This document shows positions 42,313 through 49,884 of a DNA stretch of 64,000 bases, piece by piece. The notes below the pieces were generated by a model. It saw only the letters and a program-made list of their open reading frames with translations, was not told where the DNA came from and did no database searches. Both the position numbers and the translations under genes were made by a program. Where the stretch lies: positions 1-64,000 of the forward strand of contig JBAZLY010000003.1 in the NCBI GenBank assembly GCA_041650035.1, in the 5' to 3' direction. The stretch's first letter is position 1, and each line of letters starts with the position of its first letter. Source of the DNA: JAQUQI01 sp041650035. GTDB lineage: Bacteria; Omnitrophota; Gorgyraeia; JABMRG01.

Positions 42313-42860
42313 TTTAGAAGGGCCTTGGCCTTGCGGATTATATCCTGGGTATGGGCGATATGGCCGATACCGGTTACCCCGCAGGCAAGATGCCCTGCGA
42401 TCGGGCCTACAAAATGATATTTCAGTTTTTTTAATGCGCTAATGTTTGCTCGTAATATCGGATTAGTATACATAGCCTTATTCATTGCCGGGGCAAATAG
42501 CACCGGCGCGTTCGTGGAGGAAATAACGCAAGTTAATAATTCGTCACATATACCGCAAGCGGTCTTTGCTATAATATCAGCCGTTGCCGGCATCACAAGC
42601 ACAAGATCCGTTTTTTCCGCAAGCGAAATATGCGTAGGCTCATAATCCTGCGCGGGCGTAAACATATCCTCAAACACCTTATTTCCCGATAGTGTCTGCA
42701 AGGTAAGAGGGGCAACAAAAAAACGCGCCCTATGGCTCATACAAACCAAAACACACCAGCCCGATCTTCTCAAGGCGTTTATGACATCGCATACCTTGTA
42801 CGCCGCTATACCGGCACATACACCTATCAAAACCGTGGGCTTATTCCTTCTGTCCCGCAT
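42309..42860 (-). CDS. coaC: Phosphopantothenoylcysteine decarboxylase (CoaC as a separate protein)
   Basis: The 183-residue flavoprotein corresponds to the N-terminal half of CoaBC. The active-site His is in YEPTHISLAEKTDLVLVMPATADIIAK, the substrate motif is APAMNKAMY, and the reductive Cys is in HLACGVTGIG. It decarboxylates phosphopantothenoylcysteine to phosphopantetheine. It overlaps rpoZ by 20 bp and coaB by four. Confidence 0.93.
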   Translation of the reverse strand: MRDRRNKPTVLIGVCAGIAAYKVCDVINALRRSGWCVLVCMSHRARFFVAPLTLQTLSGNKVFEDMFTPAQDYEPTHISLAEKTDLVLVMPATADIIAKTACGICDELLTCVISSTNAPVLFAPAMNKAMYTNPILRANISALKKLKYHFVGPIAGHLACGVTGIGHIAHTQDIIRKAKALLK

Positions 42861-43068
42861 CTTGCGCCTTACCCTTTTGTTTTTTAAAAGAGATTTTGCC
42901 GTCGGAAATCTCTTTTAACGCCGCTATCATCGCGTTATCAACCGGGTTTTGGCCCGTTTGCACTGAATTCGCGTTAATCTCTATCGCGCGCCTTGCGGCC
43001 ATTACAACTAACTTATAAATACTGCCTGTCTTATCATATAAAGCTTCCAAACTGATATTTGACACCAC
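42841..43068 (-). CDS. rpoZ: RNA polymerase omega subunit
   Basis: The 75-residue protein has the omega core, with SIYKLVVMAARRAIEIN and NPVDNAMIAALKEISDGKISF, which help to fold and latch the beta-prime subunit. The tail is basic. It lies in the conserved order gmk-rpoZ-coaBC, 12 bp after gmk. Confidence 0.92.
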   Translation of the reverse strand: MVSNISLEALYDKTGSIYKLVVMAARRAIEINANSVQTGQNPVDNAMIAALKEISDGKISFKKQKGKAQDAGQKE

Positions 43069-43080
43069 CTTATGCTCCTC

Positions 43081-43695
43081 CTATGATATCTCGTGGTGAG
43101 AGGCTAATATTATACGCCTTAACTCACCGATAGCTGCGTTTATTTTATCGTTAATAACATAATAATCATACAGACCTATGCACTGCAGTTCTTTTTTGGC
43201 AATAGAAAGCCGTTCGCGTATCTGTCGTTTCGTGTCGGTCAGACGGCATAAGAGCCGTTTTTGCAGAGCGGCCATAGACGGAGGAAGAATAAAGATCAAC
43301 ACGGCGCCCCGGTGCCTGCGCCTTATTTGCGCGGCACCCTGCACATCAATATTTAAAAGTATGTCACGACCACTCGTAAGATTCGTTTCAATAAAACGTC
43401 TTGGGGTGCCGTAATAATTGCCGAAAACCTTGGCGTATTCCAAAAAACCCCCTTTTGACCTCATCCTCTCAAACCCCGGCACATTAGTAAAAAAATAATC
43501 CTTTCCGTCTTTTTCCTTGCCTCGGGCATCCCGCGTCGTAAAGGATATAGACCTGACAAGCCCTATGCCCTGTTTCAATAATGCGTCGCATAAGGTTGTC
43601 TTCCCGCAGCCGGACGGGCCTGAAACCACAAAAAGCCTCCCCCTGCCGCGTATAGCGTCTCTTACCGCCGCGGGGAATTGCTTACCCTTGCTCAC
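43081..43695 (-). CDS. gmk: Guanylate kinase
   Basis: The 204-residue kinase converts GMP to GDP. It has the P-loop VVSGPSGCGKTTLCDALL, the GMP-binding SISFTTRDARGKEKDGKDYFF, YGTPRRFIE and LLNIDVQGAAQIRRRH. The first 15 residues are basic and longer than usual. It overlaps remA by four bases at its start. Confidence 0.96.
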   Translation of the reverse strand: MSKGKQFPAAVRDAIRGRGRLFVVSGPSGCGKTTLCDALLKQGIGLVRSISFTTRDARGKEKDGKDYFFTNVPGFERMRSKGGFLEYAKVFGNYYGTPRRFIETNLTSGRDILLNIDVQGAAQIRRRHRGAVLIFILPPSMAALQKRLLCRLTDTKRQIRERLSIAKKELQCIGLYDYYVINDKINAAIGELRRIILASHHEIS

Positions 43696-43943
43696 TTAAA
43701 CCTCTGCGCTATGGTCACAGGCTGGACACTGGCCAATATCACATGATCGCTATCCGTAATAATGACGGCACGCGTCCGCCGGCCGCTCGTAGCATCGATT
43801 AACTTCCCCTTCTGTCTCGCCTCTTCTTTCAGGCGTTTTATAGGCGCTGCCTCGGGGGATACTATGGCTACTATCTTTTCCTTTACAACAGCGTTATTTA
43901 AGCCTAAATTAATCAGAGTTAAAAAATTTTTCTTATTCAACAT
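43692..43943 (-). CDS. remA: RemA-like regulator (DUF370)
   Basis: The 83-residue protein matches the DUF370/RemA family, a ring-forming DNA-binding regulator of biofilm genes in Bacillus. It has INLGLNNAVVKEKIVAIVSPEAAPIKRL and LIDATSGRRTRAVIITDSDHVILASVQPVTI. ATG 43943 overlaps the yicC stop by 11 bp. The order yicC-remA-gmk-rpoZ is widely conserved. Its targets in this organism are unknown. Confidence 0.88.
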   Translation of the reverse strand: MLNKKNFLTLINLGLNNAVVKEKIVAIVSPEAAPIKRLKEEARQKGKLIDATSGRRTRAVIITDSDHVILASVQPVTIAQRFK

Positions 43944-44814
43944 TCTGCACCTGTTCCCTGATTTTATCAATATGGCTTTTGATTTTAATCACCTCACGCG
44001 CTATAGGAAAATCATTGGCCTTAGCGCCGATGGTGTTTATTTCTCTATGCATTTCCTGCGCAATAAAATCAAGCCTCCTGCCGGCCTCTCCGTTATGGAG
44101 CAGAACCTTCCTGAAGCCCGTTATGTGCGCAGCCAGTCTATGGGTCTCTTCTGTAATATCGCAATTCCTGGCAAACGCCGCCGCGTCTTCCTCAAGGCGC
44201 TGCCTGTTCAAGGCGCGTGTGGTGCCCGCGATTTCTTTCACATTTTTTACCACTCTTTTTCTATAATCATTGATAACCCGCGGCATACGAGTCCTAATCT
44301 TGCCAAGAGAAACCTCTATATCCTTAACCATGTTCCGGATAACTTTTTTTAGCATCTTGCCTTCACGCGCCTTAGCCTCGCGCAAATCATCAACAGCGAG
44401 TATCGCCGCACGCCGTATGATAGGCCATAGGACGTTTACCTGCTCTTCCTGCGGCTTATACTCCACAACACCGGGCAAGTTGATTATCTGGCTTATCTCT
44501 ATCACCCCCTGGGCTTCCAAAAACCGTTTCAACGAAACAATCCTGTTGTAATATTGTTTGGCCAATACCTTGTTGATATGAACCTCATCGGGGTGTTTGA
44601 CGCGCGTGGTGTAAGTCAAAAAAAGGTTCAACCTGCCCCTGGCCACTTTTTTTTGGAGTATCTCGCGAATCCTGTCCTCAAACACGGAGAGAATGGGGGG
44701 TATTTTGCTTGTGACCTCAAGGAATTTATAGTTTACGCTTTTAATCTCTATCTTGACTGATCCCGGGCCGCCCGAGGCCTCACCCTTGCCAAAACCCGTC
44801 ATACTAAGCAACAT
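43933..44814 (-). CDS. yicC: YicC-family endoribonuclease
   Basis: The 293-residue protein begins MLLSMTGFGKGEASG and has EIKSVNYKFLEVTSKIPP, GRLNLFLTY, and the C-terminal TEETHRLAAHITGFRKVL, GRRLDFIAQEMHREINTIGAKAND, all hallmarks of YicC. The family has been linked to RNA cleavage in E. coli. It is followed by remA and gmk with overlaps and preceded by ndk. Confidence 0.95.
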   Translation of the reverse strand: MLLSMTGFGKGEASGGPGSVKIEIKSVNYKFLEVTSKIPPILSVFEDRIREILQKKVARGRLNLFLTYTTRVKHPDEVHINKVLAKQYYNRIVSLKRFLEAQGVIEISQIINLPGVVEYKPQEEQVNVLWPIIRRAAILAVDDLREAKAREGKMLKKVIRNMVKDIEVSLGKIRTRMPRVINDYRKRVVKNVKEIAGTTRALNRQRLEEDAAAFARNCDITEETHRLAAHITGFRKVLLHNGEAGRRLDFIAQEMHREINTIGAKANDFPIAREVIKIKSHIDKIREQVQNVE

Positions 44815-44862
44815 ATAACCTGCCTTTTGTTTTGAATTGTCTGCGAAAATAAGGATACGCGC

Positions 44863-45363
44863 TTAAGCCCAAACCCGTTCGCGGTTTACCGACTCTACCT
44901 GTTTTGTGGGATATAGGTCTACGATAATTTCTGAAGGATTAAACCACAGTTTGATCTCGCGCTCCGCGTCAGCTTGGTTAGCGGAGGCATGGATAACATT
45001 CTCATAAACACCCTTGGTGGTGATCCGCCCGTACTGGCCTCGGATGCTGACAGAGTCCGCTTCTTCCGGATTGGTGGCGCCGGCTATCTTGCGAATCTTA
45101 TCAATAGCCCCCTCACCACAATACACCATAGCCATCACCTTACGCTTATCATGGAATTCACCTTGTATATATTTGATCAATTCCGCGAAAAAAGGTTTCT
45201 CTGCCAGGGCCCGATAATGAGCCTTGGCTATGTCCACGCTGACATTTGTTACGCGAGCAGCAACGATGTCAAGTTTTGTTTCGGAAAGACGCGTAAGGAT
45301 GTTACCTGTTAAAGACTTTTTCAGACCATCCGGCTTGATCAACACTAATGTGGCTTCAATCAT
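44863..45363 (-). CDS. ndk: Nucleoside diphosphate kinase, extended
   Basis: The 166-residue kinase transfers phosphate among nucleotides. It shows TLVLIKPDGLKKSLTGNIL, the ATADSVSIRGQYG-like segment EEADSVSIRGQYG, and the phospho-histidine in NVIHASANQADAEREIKLWF. About 25 residues beyond the usual 140 follow (IIVDLYPTKQVESVNRERVWA), as in some anaerobes. ATG 45363 has GGGA eight bases upstream; ATG 45375 is possible. It is first in its operon, behind a consensus promoter. Confidence 0.95.
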   Translation of the reverse strand: MIEATLVLIKPDGLKKSLTGNILTRLSETKLDIVAARVTNVSVDIAKAHYRALAEKPFFAELIKYIQGEFHDKRKVMAMVYCGEGAIDKIRKIAGATNPEEADSVSIRGQYGRITTKGVYENVIHASANQADAEREIKLWFNPSEIIVDLYPTKQVESVNRERVWA

Positions 45364-45390
45364 TTGATTTCCCATATACTATATTGTTAT

Positions 45391-45418
45391 ATTATAATTA
45401 CGTCGGACAAATTGTCAA
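45391..45418 (-). promoter_or_regulatory. Consensus promoter of the ndk operon
   Basis: Perfect TTGACA (45413-45418) and perfect TATAAT (45391-45396) lie 16 bp apart on the minus strand. The -35 box overlaps the parB stop codon. Transcript start is near 45384. Confidence 0.8.
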
Positions 45419-46293
45419 TGGGTATTTTTTACCAGGTCAAGAATGCGGTTAAGATCATCGAGTGAATAATAATCTATAACAATCTTTCCGCGCTTTTTTC
45501 TGTGTTGTATAACAACCTTTGTGCCTAAAATCTTTTCGAGCTCATCCTGCGCGGCCTGCGTATGAGGGTCGCTAACATTGTGATAGGGTTGTTGCTTGCG
45601 CGGCGCAGCATGAGGCCTGACCAAAAACTCAACCTCCCGGACAGACAATCCCTTCTGCACGATCTTCTCACATATTCTTGCCTGTTTATGTTTATCACCC
45701 ACCGCGAGCAGGGCCCGCGCATGGCCCATCTGTATCAGATCCTCGGACAACAAGCGCTGTATCTCTTCCGGCAGATTAAGTAAGCGCAACGTGTTTGCCA
45801 CAGACGCCCTGTCGCGGCCGATAGCCTGGGCGATTTGTTCCTGGGTAAAATTAAACTCGCCGCTCAATTTTTGATAAGCAAAGGCCTCTTCAATGGGGTT
45901 AAGGTCTTCCCTCTGTAAATTCTCTATCAAAGCCATTTCCATGGCGTTAAGGTCATCCACATCTTTGATAATAGCCGGTATAGCGGCCATGCCTAATACC
46001 TTTGCCGCCCGGAGACGCCTCTCTCCAGCTATCAATTCATAGCCTGAATCAGTGCGCCTGACAAGTACAGGCTGGACAACCCCCTTCTCTTTTATAGATA
46101 GAACGAGCTCATTGAGCTTGTCTTGTTTAAAAGCTGACCGCGGCTGATATTTGCCGGGCACGATATCCGACACGTTCAAAATATGAACGCCTGCATTCTT
46201 ATCCGCTGTCAATAAACCAAGATCGACATTACCCTCGGACGCATCCGGCATCAGGGCATCAAAACCTCGACCTAAGGCTTTTCGCTTATCCAT
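45415..46293 (-). CDS. parB: Chromosome-partitioning protein ParB
   Basis: The 292-residue DNA-binding CTPase has VSDIVPGKYQPRSAFKQDKLNELVLSIKEKG, the GERRLRAAK nucleotide motif and IENLQREDLNPIEEA. A helix-turn-helix follows (FTQEQIAQAIGRDRASVANTLRLLNLP), and the C-terminal dimerisation tail ends at LVKNTH. It spreads from parS sites to load condensin and drive segregation with ParA. ATG 46293 has GGAGG five bases upstream. It overlaps parA by eight bp. Confidence 0.96.
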   Translation of the reverse strand: MDKRKALGRGFDALMPDASEGNVDLGLLTADKNAGVHILNVSDIVPGKYQPRSAFKQDKLNELVLSIKEKGVVQPVLVRRTDSGYELIAGERRLRAAKVLGMAAIPAIIKDVDDLNAMEMALIENLQREDLNPIEEAFAYQKLSGEFNFTQEQIAQAIGRDRASVANTLRLLNLPEEIQRLLSEDLIQMGHARALLAVGDKHKQARICEKIVQKGLSVREVEFLVRPHAAPRKQQPYHNVSDPHTQAAQDELEKILGTKVVIQHRKKRGKIVIDYYSLDDLNRILDLVKNTH

Positions 46294-47224
46294 TACCGCC
46301 TCCATTGTGCTCTGCCCGGTCGGGTTCTGCTTCAACCTCTGTTACTGTAGTAGCATTAACCCCCTGGCAAGTGTTTTGAGTTTTCTTGTTGTCTCCCTCA
46401 TGCTCATCTGTTGATTCAATGTGGATTTCATGATTTATTTCTTGCTTCTTATTATCGTTAAAGTGGTTATAATCAAGTAATTCTGTGGCTAACTGTTGAT
46501 AAGCCATAGCGCCATTGGAGTTTTTATCATACAGAATAACAGGTTTACCGTGGCCTGGGGCCTCACTTAAGCGCACGGAACGAGGTATGACTGTCTGGTA
46601 AATCTTATCCGTAAAAAATTTTTTGGCTTCATTAATTACCTCATTAGTTAAATTAGTCCTATAATCCGCCATAGTCAGTACAACACCCTCTATCGTGAGG
46701 CCTTGATTTAGATGGTCATGGACAAGCTTGATCGTCTGCAGCAATTGGGTTAGTCCTTCCATAGCATAAAACTCACACTGTAAAGGGATTAGTATGGTGT
46801 TTGCCGCTGTTAAAGCATTGATTGTAAGCAAACCGAGGCTTGGGGGGCAATCTATAAGGATAAAATCGTAGTCCTGGCTGATGGGGGTCAAACCGTTTTT
46901 CAATCTTTGTTCGCGATTAAAGGCATTGACTAATTCAATCTGTGCGCCTGTAAGCTGAGTATTAGACGGTGCTACAAACAGGTTATCGATTCCGGCATCA
47001 CGAATGATATCGCGCAACGGGTGTGACTCGATAAGCACATGATAAATACTTTGTATTATAGTCTTCTTATCAATACCAAGGCCGCTTGTCGCGTTTGCTT
47101 GAGGATCGAGATCAATTAATAGTGTTCTGGCGCCCGAAAGGGCTAATGAGGCGGATAAATTGATGGAGGTGGTTGTCTTGCCGACGCCGCCCTTTTGATT
47201 ACATACTGCGATTACCTTCCCCAC
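46286..47224 (-). CDS. parA: Chromosome-partitioning ATPase ParA with long acidic tail
   Basis: The 312-residue protein has the deviant Walker A KVIAVCNQKGGVGKTTTSINLSA, LLIDLDPQANATSGLG, FILIDCPPSLGLLTINAL and SVRLSEAPGHGKPV. The ATPase ends near residue 255; a further 55 residues are rich in Glu, Asp, Asn and Gln and have no clear counterpart in Soj. GTG 47224 was preferred because AGGAG lies five bases before it; GTG 47230 directly abuts that site. A parS site is in its leader. Confidence 0.95.
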   Translation of the reverse strand: MGKVIAVCNQKGGVGKTTTSINLSASLALSGARTLLIDLDPQANATSGLGIDKKTIIQSIYHVLIESHPLRDIIRDAGIDNLFVAPSNTQLTGAQIELVNAFNREQRLKNGLTPISQDYDFILIDCPPSLGLLTINALTAANTILIPLQCEFYAMEGLTQLLQTIKLVHDHLNQGLTIEGVVLTMADYRTNLTNEVINEAKKFFTDKIYQTVIPRSVRLSEAPGHGKPVILYDKNSNGAMAYQQLATELLDYNHFNDNKKQEINHEIHIESTDEHEGDNKKTQNTCQGVNATTVTEVEAEPDRAEHNGGGNG

Positions 47225-47235
47225 AGGCACTCCTA

Positions 47236-47251
47236 TGTTTCACGTGGAACA
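47236..47251. promoter_or_regulatory. parS site
   Basis: TGTTTCACGTGGAACA matches the universal parS consensus (TGTTnCACGTGnAACA). It lies between the parAB promoter and the parA start, within the leader. Confidence 0.93.
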
Positions 47252-47288
47252 TAAACCACTCCCACGATATTCCCGTTCCATAGTTAAA

Positions 47289-47317
47289 ATTATAGGCCAA
47301 TTTTTTAAACAAGTCAA
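47289..47317 (-). promoter_or_regulatory. Promoter of parAB
   Basis: TTGACT (47312-47317) and TATAAT (47289-47294) lie 17 bp apart on the minus strand. The predicted start near 47282 leaves a leader of about 58 bases that contains parS. Confidence 0.75.
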
Positions 47318-47332
47318 ACAAAATCATATAAA

Positions 47333-48940
47333 TTATAACGATTGCGCGCGGGAAAATGCGGGTAATTTTAAAACCACTTCTTGCAACAAAAGCATAAATA
47401 CCGTATTAGTGAACCAATAAAGAACAAGCCCTGATGGCATATTGTAAAATATCATCCCAAACATCACCGGCATTATTAATGCCATAATGCGCTGTTGTTC
47501 GGATAGTTGTTTCCCTCCACCCTGGGATAGTTTTTGCTGAAATACCATCGCAATTGCCATCAAAATAGGCAATATATTGACAGATGCCCCAATAACAGGC
47601 AAACCCCTCATCGCGGGGGGTAGCTGAAAAGCCGCATCCGGCTCAGCCAAATCCCGTATCCACAAAAATGCAGAGCCTTTAAGCTCAACGCTTCTTAAAA
47701 GAACTTGGTACAAAGAAAAGAAAATAGGGATCTGCAAAAACATGGGCAGACAGCCACCAAGAGGATTAATTTTATGCCTTTTATATAATTCCATGATTTC
47801 TTTGTTCATCTTTTGGGGATTATCGCTAAACTGTTTACGTATTAATTCAGTCTCGGGTTGGATTTTTTGCATTTCCTTCATTGATTGCAGACTTTTACGT
47901 GTAAGCGGGAACATAATAATGCTGATAAGCAAAGACAATAGGATAATTGCGACTCCATAATTATGGGTTAAATTATACATGATCTTTAGGCCATCAAAAA
48001 GAATCTTTCCTATCCCATGGAAAAAACCGTAATTAATAACAGCATGCGCTGTCGGGTCAAACAAAAGCATTTTATTGATGTCATTAGGCCCGGCATAAAC
48101 AGCAAAACGCTGTTCAACAATGTTGTTGGGCATAAGCACAATCGGGTTAGATATTACAGAGGTTAGCAGATCGTTCCTGGTTTCGCTCTCTACCAGCACA
48201 GACTGGACAGGCTGTCCCGGTTTCATAATAAACGAAAAATATCGCCCGCGCGTTGTCAACCATGCAGGGTTACCATAAACTAACTCGCCGCCTTTTAATG
48301 TTTTACCTGATATCCCGCGTCTTACAACCTTATTGGCAAGACATATGTCTGTTCCTATATAACGACTATCCACATGGCCACTTTGGGCAGACAGGCTGCC
48401 GTTATAAATCTGGTATTGCAAAGTCGCGGTGTTGTTGGTTCTGTTGTTAAAAATCAACACAACATCCAACTGATTCGTATGTTGTGATAAACTAATTATT
48501 TTAGTGATGCTAATACCGTCCAAAAAAGCCTTAAATACAACATGTTGGCTGTCTTCGCGCTCAATATGCCAGGATAATCCTGCCCTGGCGGGCAAAAACG
48601 AGATACTAAAAAGACTTGGTAGTTTCGCGCCCTGCCGAATCAGGAATTGTGGCAAGCCATTCTTATCGGAGTAATCGGACAGGCTTAACCCGTTAACCCT
48701 TGCACCGTCATCGGTCAGATAAACGCACACCCGTTCATTAACTAATTCTTTCGCGATGAACGTTCTATTGGAATCTATCTCCGGCACAGTTTGAACCGTT
48801 GTTGGCGAAACAGTCTTTTGGACTGAAGGCGGGGGAGGGCCTGCACTTTGCGGGTTATATTGTTTCATATATACTTGATATGCAATAATAATCAACACCG
48901 AGAGGCTGACCGCTGCCATTAATCGTTTTTCACTATTCAT
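47333..48940 (-). CDS. yidC: Membrane protein insertase YidC
   Basis: The 535-residue insertase has an N-terminal helix (LMAAVSLSVLIIIAYQVYM) and a large periplasmic beta domain to about residue 330. The five-helix insertase core includes YGVAIILLSLLISIIMFPLTRKSLQSMKEMQKIQPE, NPLGGCLPMFLQIPIFFSLYQVL and IMALIMPVMFGMIFYNMPSGLVLYWFTN. The periplasmic domain is typical of Gram-negative YidC. It follows yidD by 46 bp in the conserved rpmH-rnpA-yidD-yidC order. Confidence 0.97.
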   Translation of the reverse strand: MNSEKRLMAAVSLSVLIIIAYQVYMKQYNPQSAGPPPPSVQKTVSPTTVQTVPEIDSNRTFIAKELVNERVCVYLTDDGARVNGLSLSDYSDKNGLPQFLIRQGAKLPSLFSISFLPARAGLSWHIEREDSQHVVFKAFLDGISITKIISLSQHTNQLDVVLIFNNRTNNTATLQYQIYNGSLSAQSGHVDSRYIGTDICLANKVVRRGISGKTLKGGELVYGNPAWLTTRGRYFSFIMKPGQPVQSVLVESETRNDLLTSVISNPIVLMPNNIVEQRFAVYAGPNDINKMLLFDPTAHAVINYGFFHGIGKILFDGLKIMYNLTHNYGVAIILLSLLISIIMFPLTRKSLQSMKEMQKIQPETELIRKQFSDNPQKMNKEIMELYKRHKINPLGGCLPMFLQIPIFFSLYQVLLRSVELKGSAFLWIRDLAEPDAAFQLPPAMRGLPVIGASVNILPILMAIAMVFQQKLSQGGGKQLSEQQRIMALIMPVMFGMIFYNMPSGLVLYWFTNTVFMLLLQEVVLKLPAFSRAQSL

Positions 48941-48986
48941 TTTAAGTCCTTTAAATTACGGATGTTAAGATATTGTCTGCGGGCAT

Positions 48987-49217
48987 TCAAGGCAGATCTA
49001 TACCGCCTTTTGAGAACGGGTTACAACGCAAGACTCTCCACAAGCCAAGGCAAGCACCCATGAAAAAACCGTGTTTTTTTAGGGCTAAAATTGTATAATC
49101 GGAACAGCAAGGGAAAAATTTGCAACGCGGATGTCCCCTGTACACGCTAAAAACCGTTTGATAAAAACGTATTATAGCCTGCGCGCAAAAACACAAAATA
49201 TAATTTAACAAGGCCAT
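48987..49217 (-). CDS. yidD: Membrane protein insertion efficiency factor YidD
   Basis: The 76-residue protein has IIRFYQTVFSVYRGHPRCKFFPCCSDYTILALKKHGFFMGACLGLWRVLRCNPFSKGG, the near-complete YidD family signature (stated here by its positions 15-72), with its three conserved Cys residues. The ATG at 49217 overlaps the last 13 bases of rnpA. It assists YidC; length is normal. Confidence 0.94.
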   Translation of the reverse strand: MALLNYILCFCAQAIIRFYQTVFSVYRGHPRCKFFPCCSDYTILALKKHGFFMGACLGLWRVLRCNPFSKGGIDLP

Positions 49218-49585
49218 CGTTTTAAAAGGGAAGAGAGATCCTCCCTTAATGAGATTGATTCCCGGCTTTTGCATCTCCCCGCTCGCACCACAACCACAAT
49301 ATCCAATGCCTCGCAAGGTGTCGACGCGCGCATACAACTAACCGCCGCGTGGCGTAAGATACGCTTGATCCTGTTACGCACCACAGCACTTGGGCTGACA
49401 TTTTTGCCGACTACAACACCTAATCGTGTCTGGCCAAGACTATTCAAAGCGATATACACCTTGAGCAAACGGCCGTCGTGTTTTACGCCTGTCGCGTAAA
49501 CATGTTTATAGTCTCCGGACTGGGTGAGCCGCTTAACCGCGCCATCATCAACAGCGCGGGATCTGGCAGGCGGGCCTTGCTTCAT
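49205..49585 (-). CDS. rnpA: Ribonuclease P protein component
   Basis: The 126-residue basic protein has VKRLTQSGDYKHVYATGVK, LGVVVGKNVSPSAVVRNRIKRILRHA (the RNR motif) and a DIVVVVRAG segment. It binds the RNase P RNA to mature tRNA 5' ends. ATG 49585 overlaps the rpmH stop (ATGA). The same frame is open much further upstream, right through rpmH to a GTG at 49738, but that codon lies inside the promoter and is not transcribed. Confidence 0.93.
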   Translation of the reverse strand: MKQGPPARSRAVDDGAVKRLTQSGDYKHVYATGVKHDGRLLKVYIALNSLGQTRLGVVVGKNVSPSAVVRNRIKRILRHAAVSCMRASTPCEALDIVVVVRAGRCKSRESISLREDLSSLLKRWPC

Positions 49586-49719
49586 ACGGTCAGGTTTTTT
49601 CTTCCTTTTCGCCTGCGGTTTTTCAACACTTTTCTGCCGCTGGCTGTGCTCATACGCTTCTTGAAACCATGCCTGCGCTTGCGTTTTAGGTTTGATTTGA
49701 GTGTAAGATGTTTTTTCAT
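49582..49719 (-). CDS. rpmH: 50S ribosomal protein L34
   Basis: A 45-residue frame (ATG 49719, TGA 49582) encodes the L34 core, with SNLKRKRRHGFKKRMSTASGRKVLKNRRRKGRK. It lies in a different frame from, and is entirely covered by, the extended open frame of rnpA. It begins the conserved rpmH-rnpA-yidD-yidC operon next to dnaA. The predicted transcript start leaves only about three bases before the ATG, so the mRNA appears leaderless; there is no ribosome site. Confidence 0.96.
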   Translation of the reverse strand: MKKHLTLKSNLKRKRRHGFKKRMSTASGRKVLKNRRRKGRKNLTV

Positions 49720-49728
49720 AATAGCACA

Positions 49729-49756
49729 AGTATATCACAACCCACGCTCAAGTCAA
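49729..49756 (-). promoter_or_regulatory. Promoter of rpmH
   Basis: TTGACT (49751-49756) and TATACT (49729-49734) lie 16 bp apart on the minus strand. The start would be near 49722, three bases before the rpmH ATG. Confidence 0.75.
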
Positions 49757-49884
49757 GGTAAAAACTTTTTACTTGCAAACAGGCATTATTCTGTTATAAT
49801 GAACCCATAATTTTTCGAAATCAATATATATTATCATTGATAAATTTAAGCCCTGCTTTAGCAATAAAAACCGGGTTGTGGAAA
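49757..49884. other. Probable origin-side intergenic region between rpmH and dnaA
   Basis: This is the only point where gene orientation flips, with leftward and rightward promoters back to back. One DnaA-box-like TTTTCCACA (49877-49885, minus strand) overlaps the dnaA start. It is AT-rich, but I do not see the cluster of boxes expected of a complete origin, so the functional origin may be elsewhere close by. Confidence 0.5.
49773..49800 (+). promoter_or_regulatory. Promoter of dnaA
   Basis: TTGCAA (49773-49778) and consensus TATAAT (49795-49800) lie 16 bp apart, with the start near 49807 and a leader of about 78 bases. Confidence 0.65.

Noticed and set aside
49586..49738. N-terminal extension of RnpA through rpmH
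   Set aside because: The GTG start lies upstream of the predicted transcript start, and ATG 49585 gives a normal RnpA.
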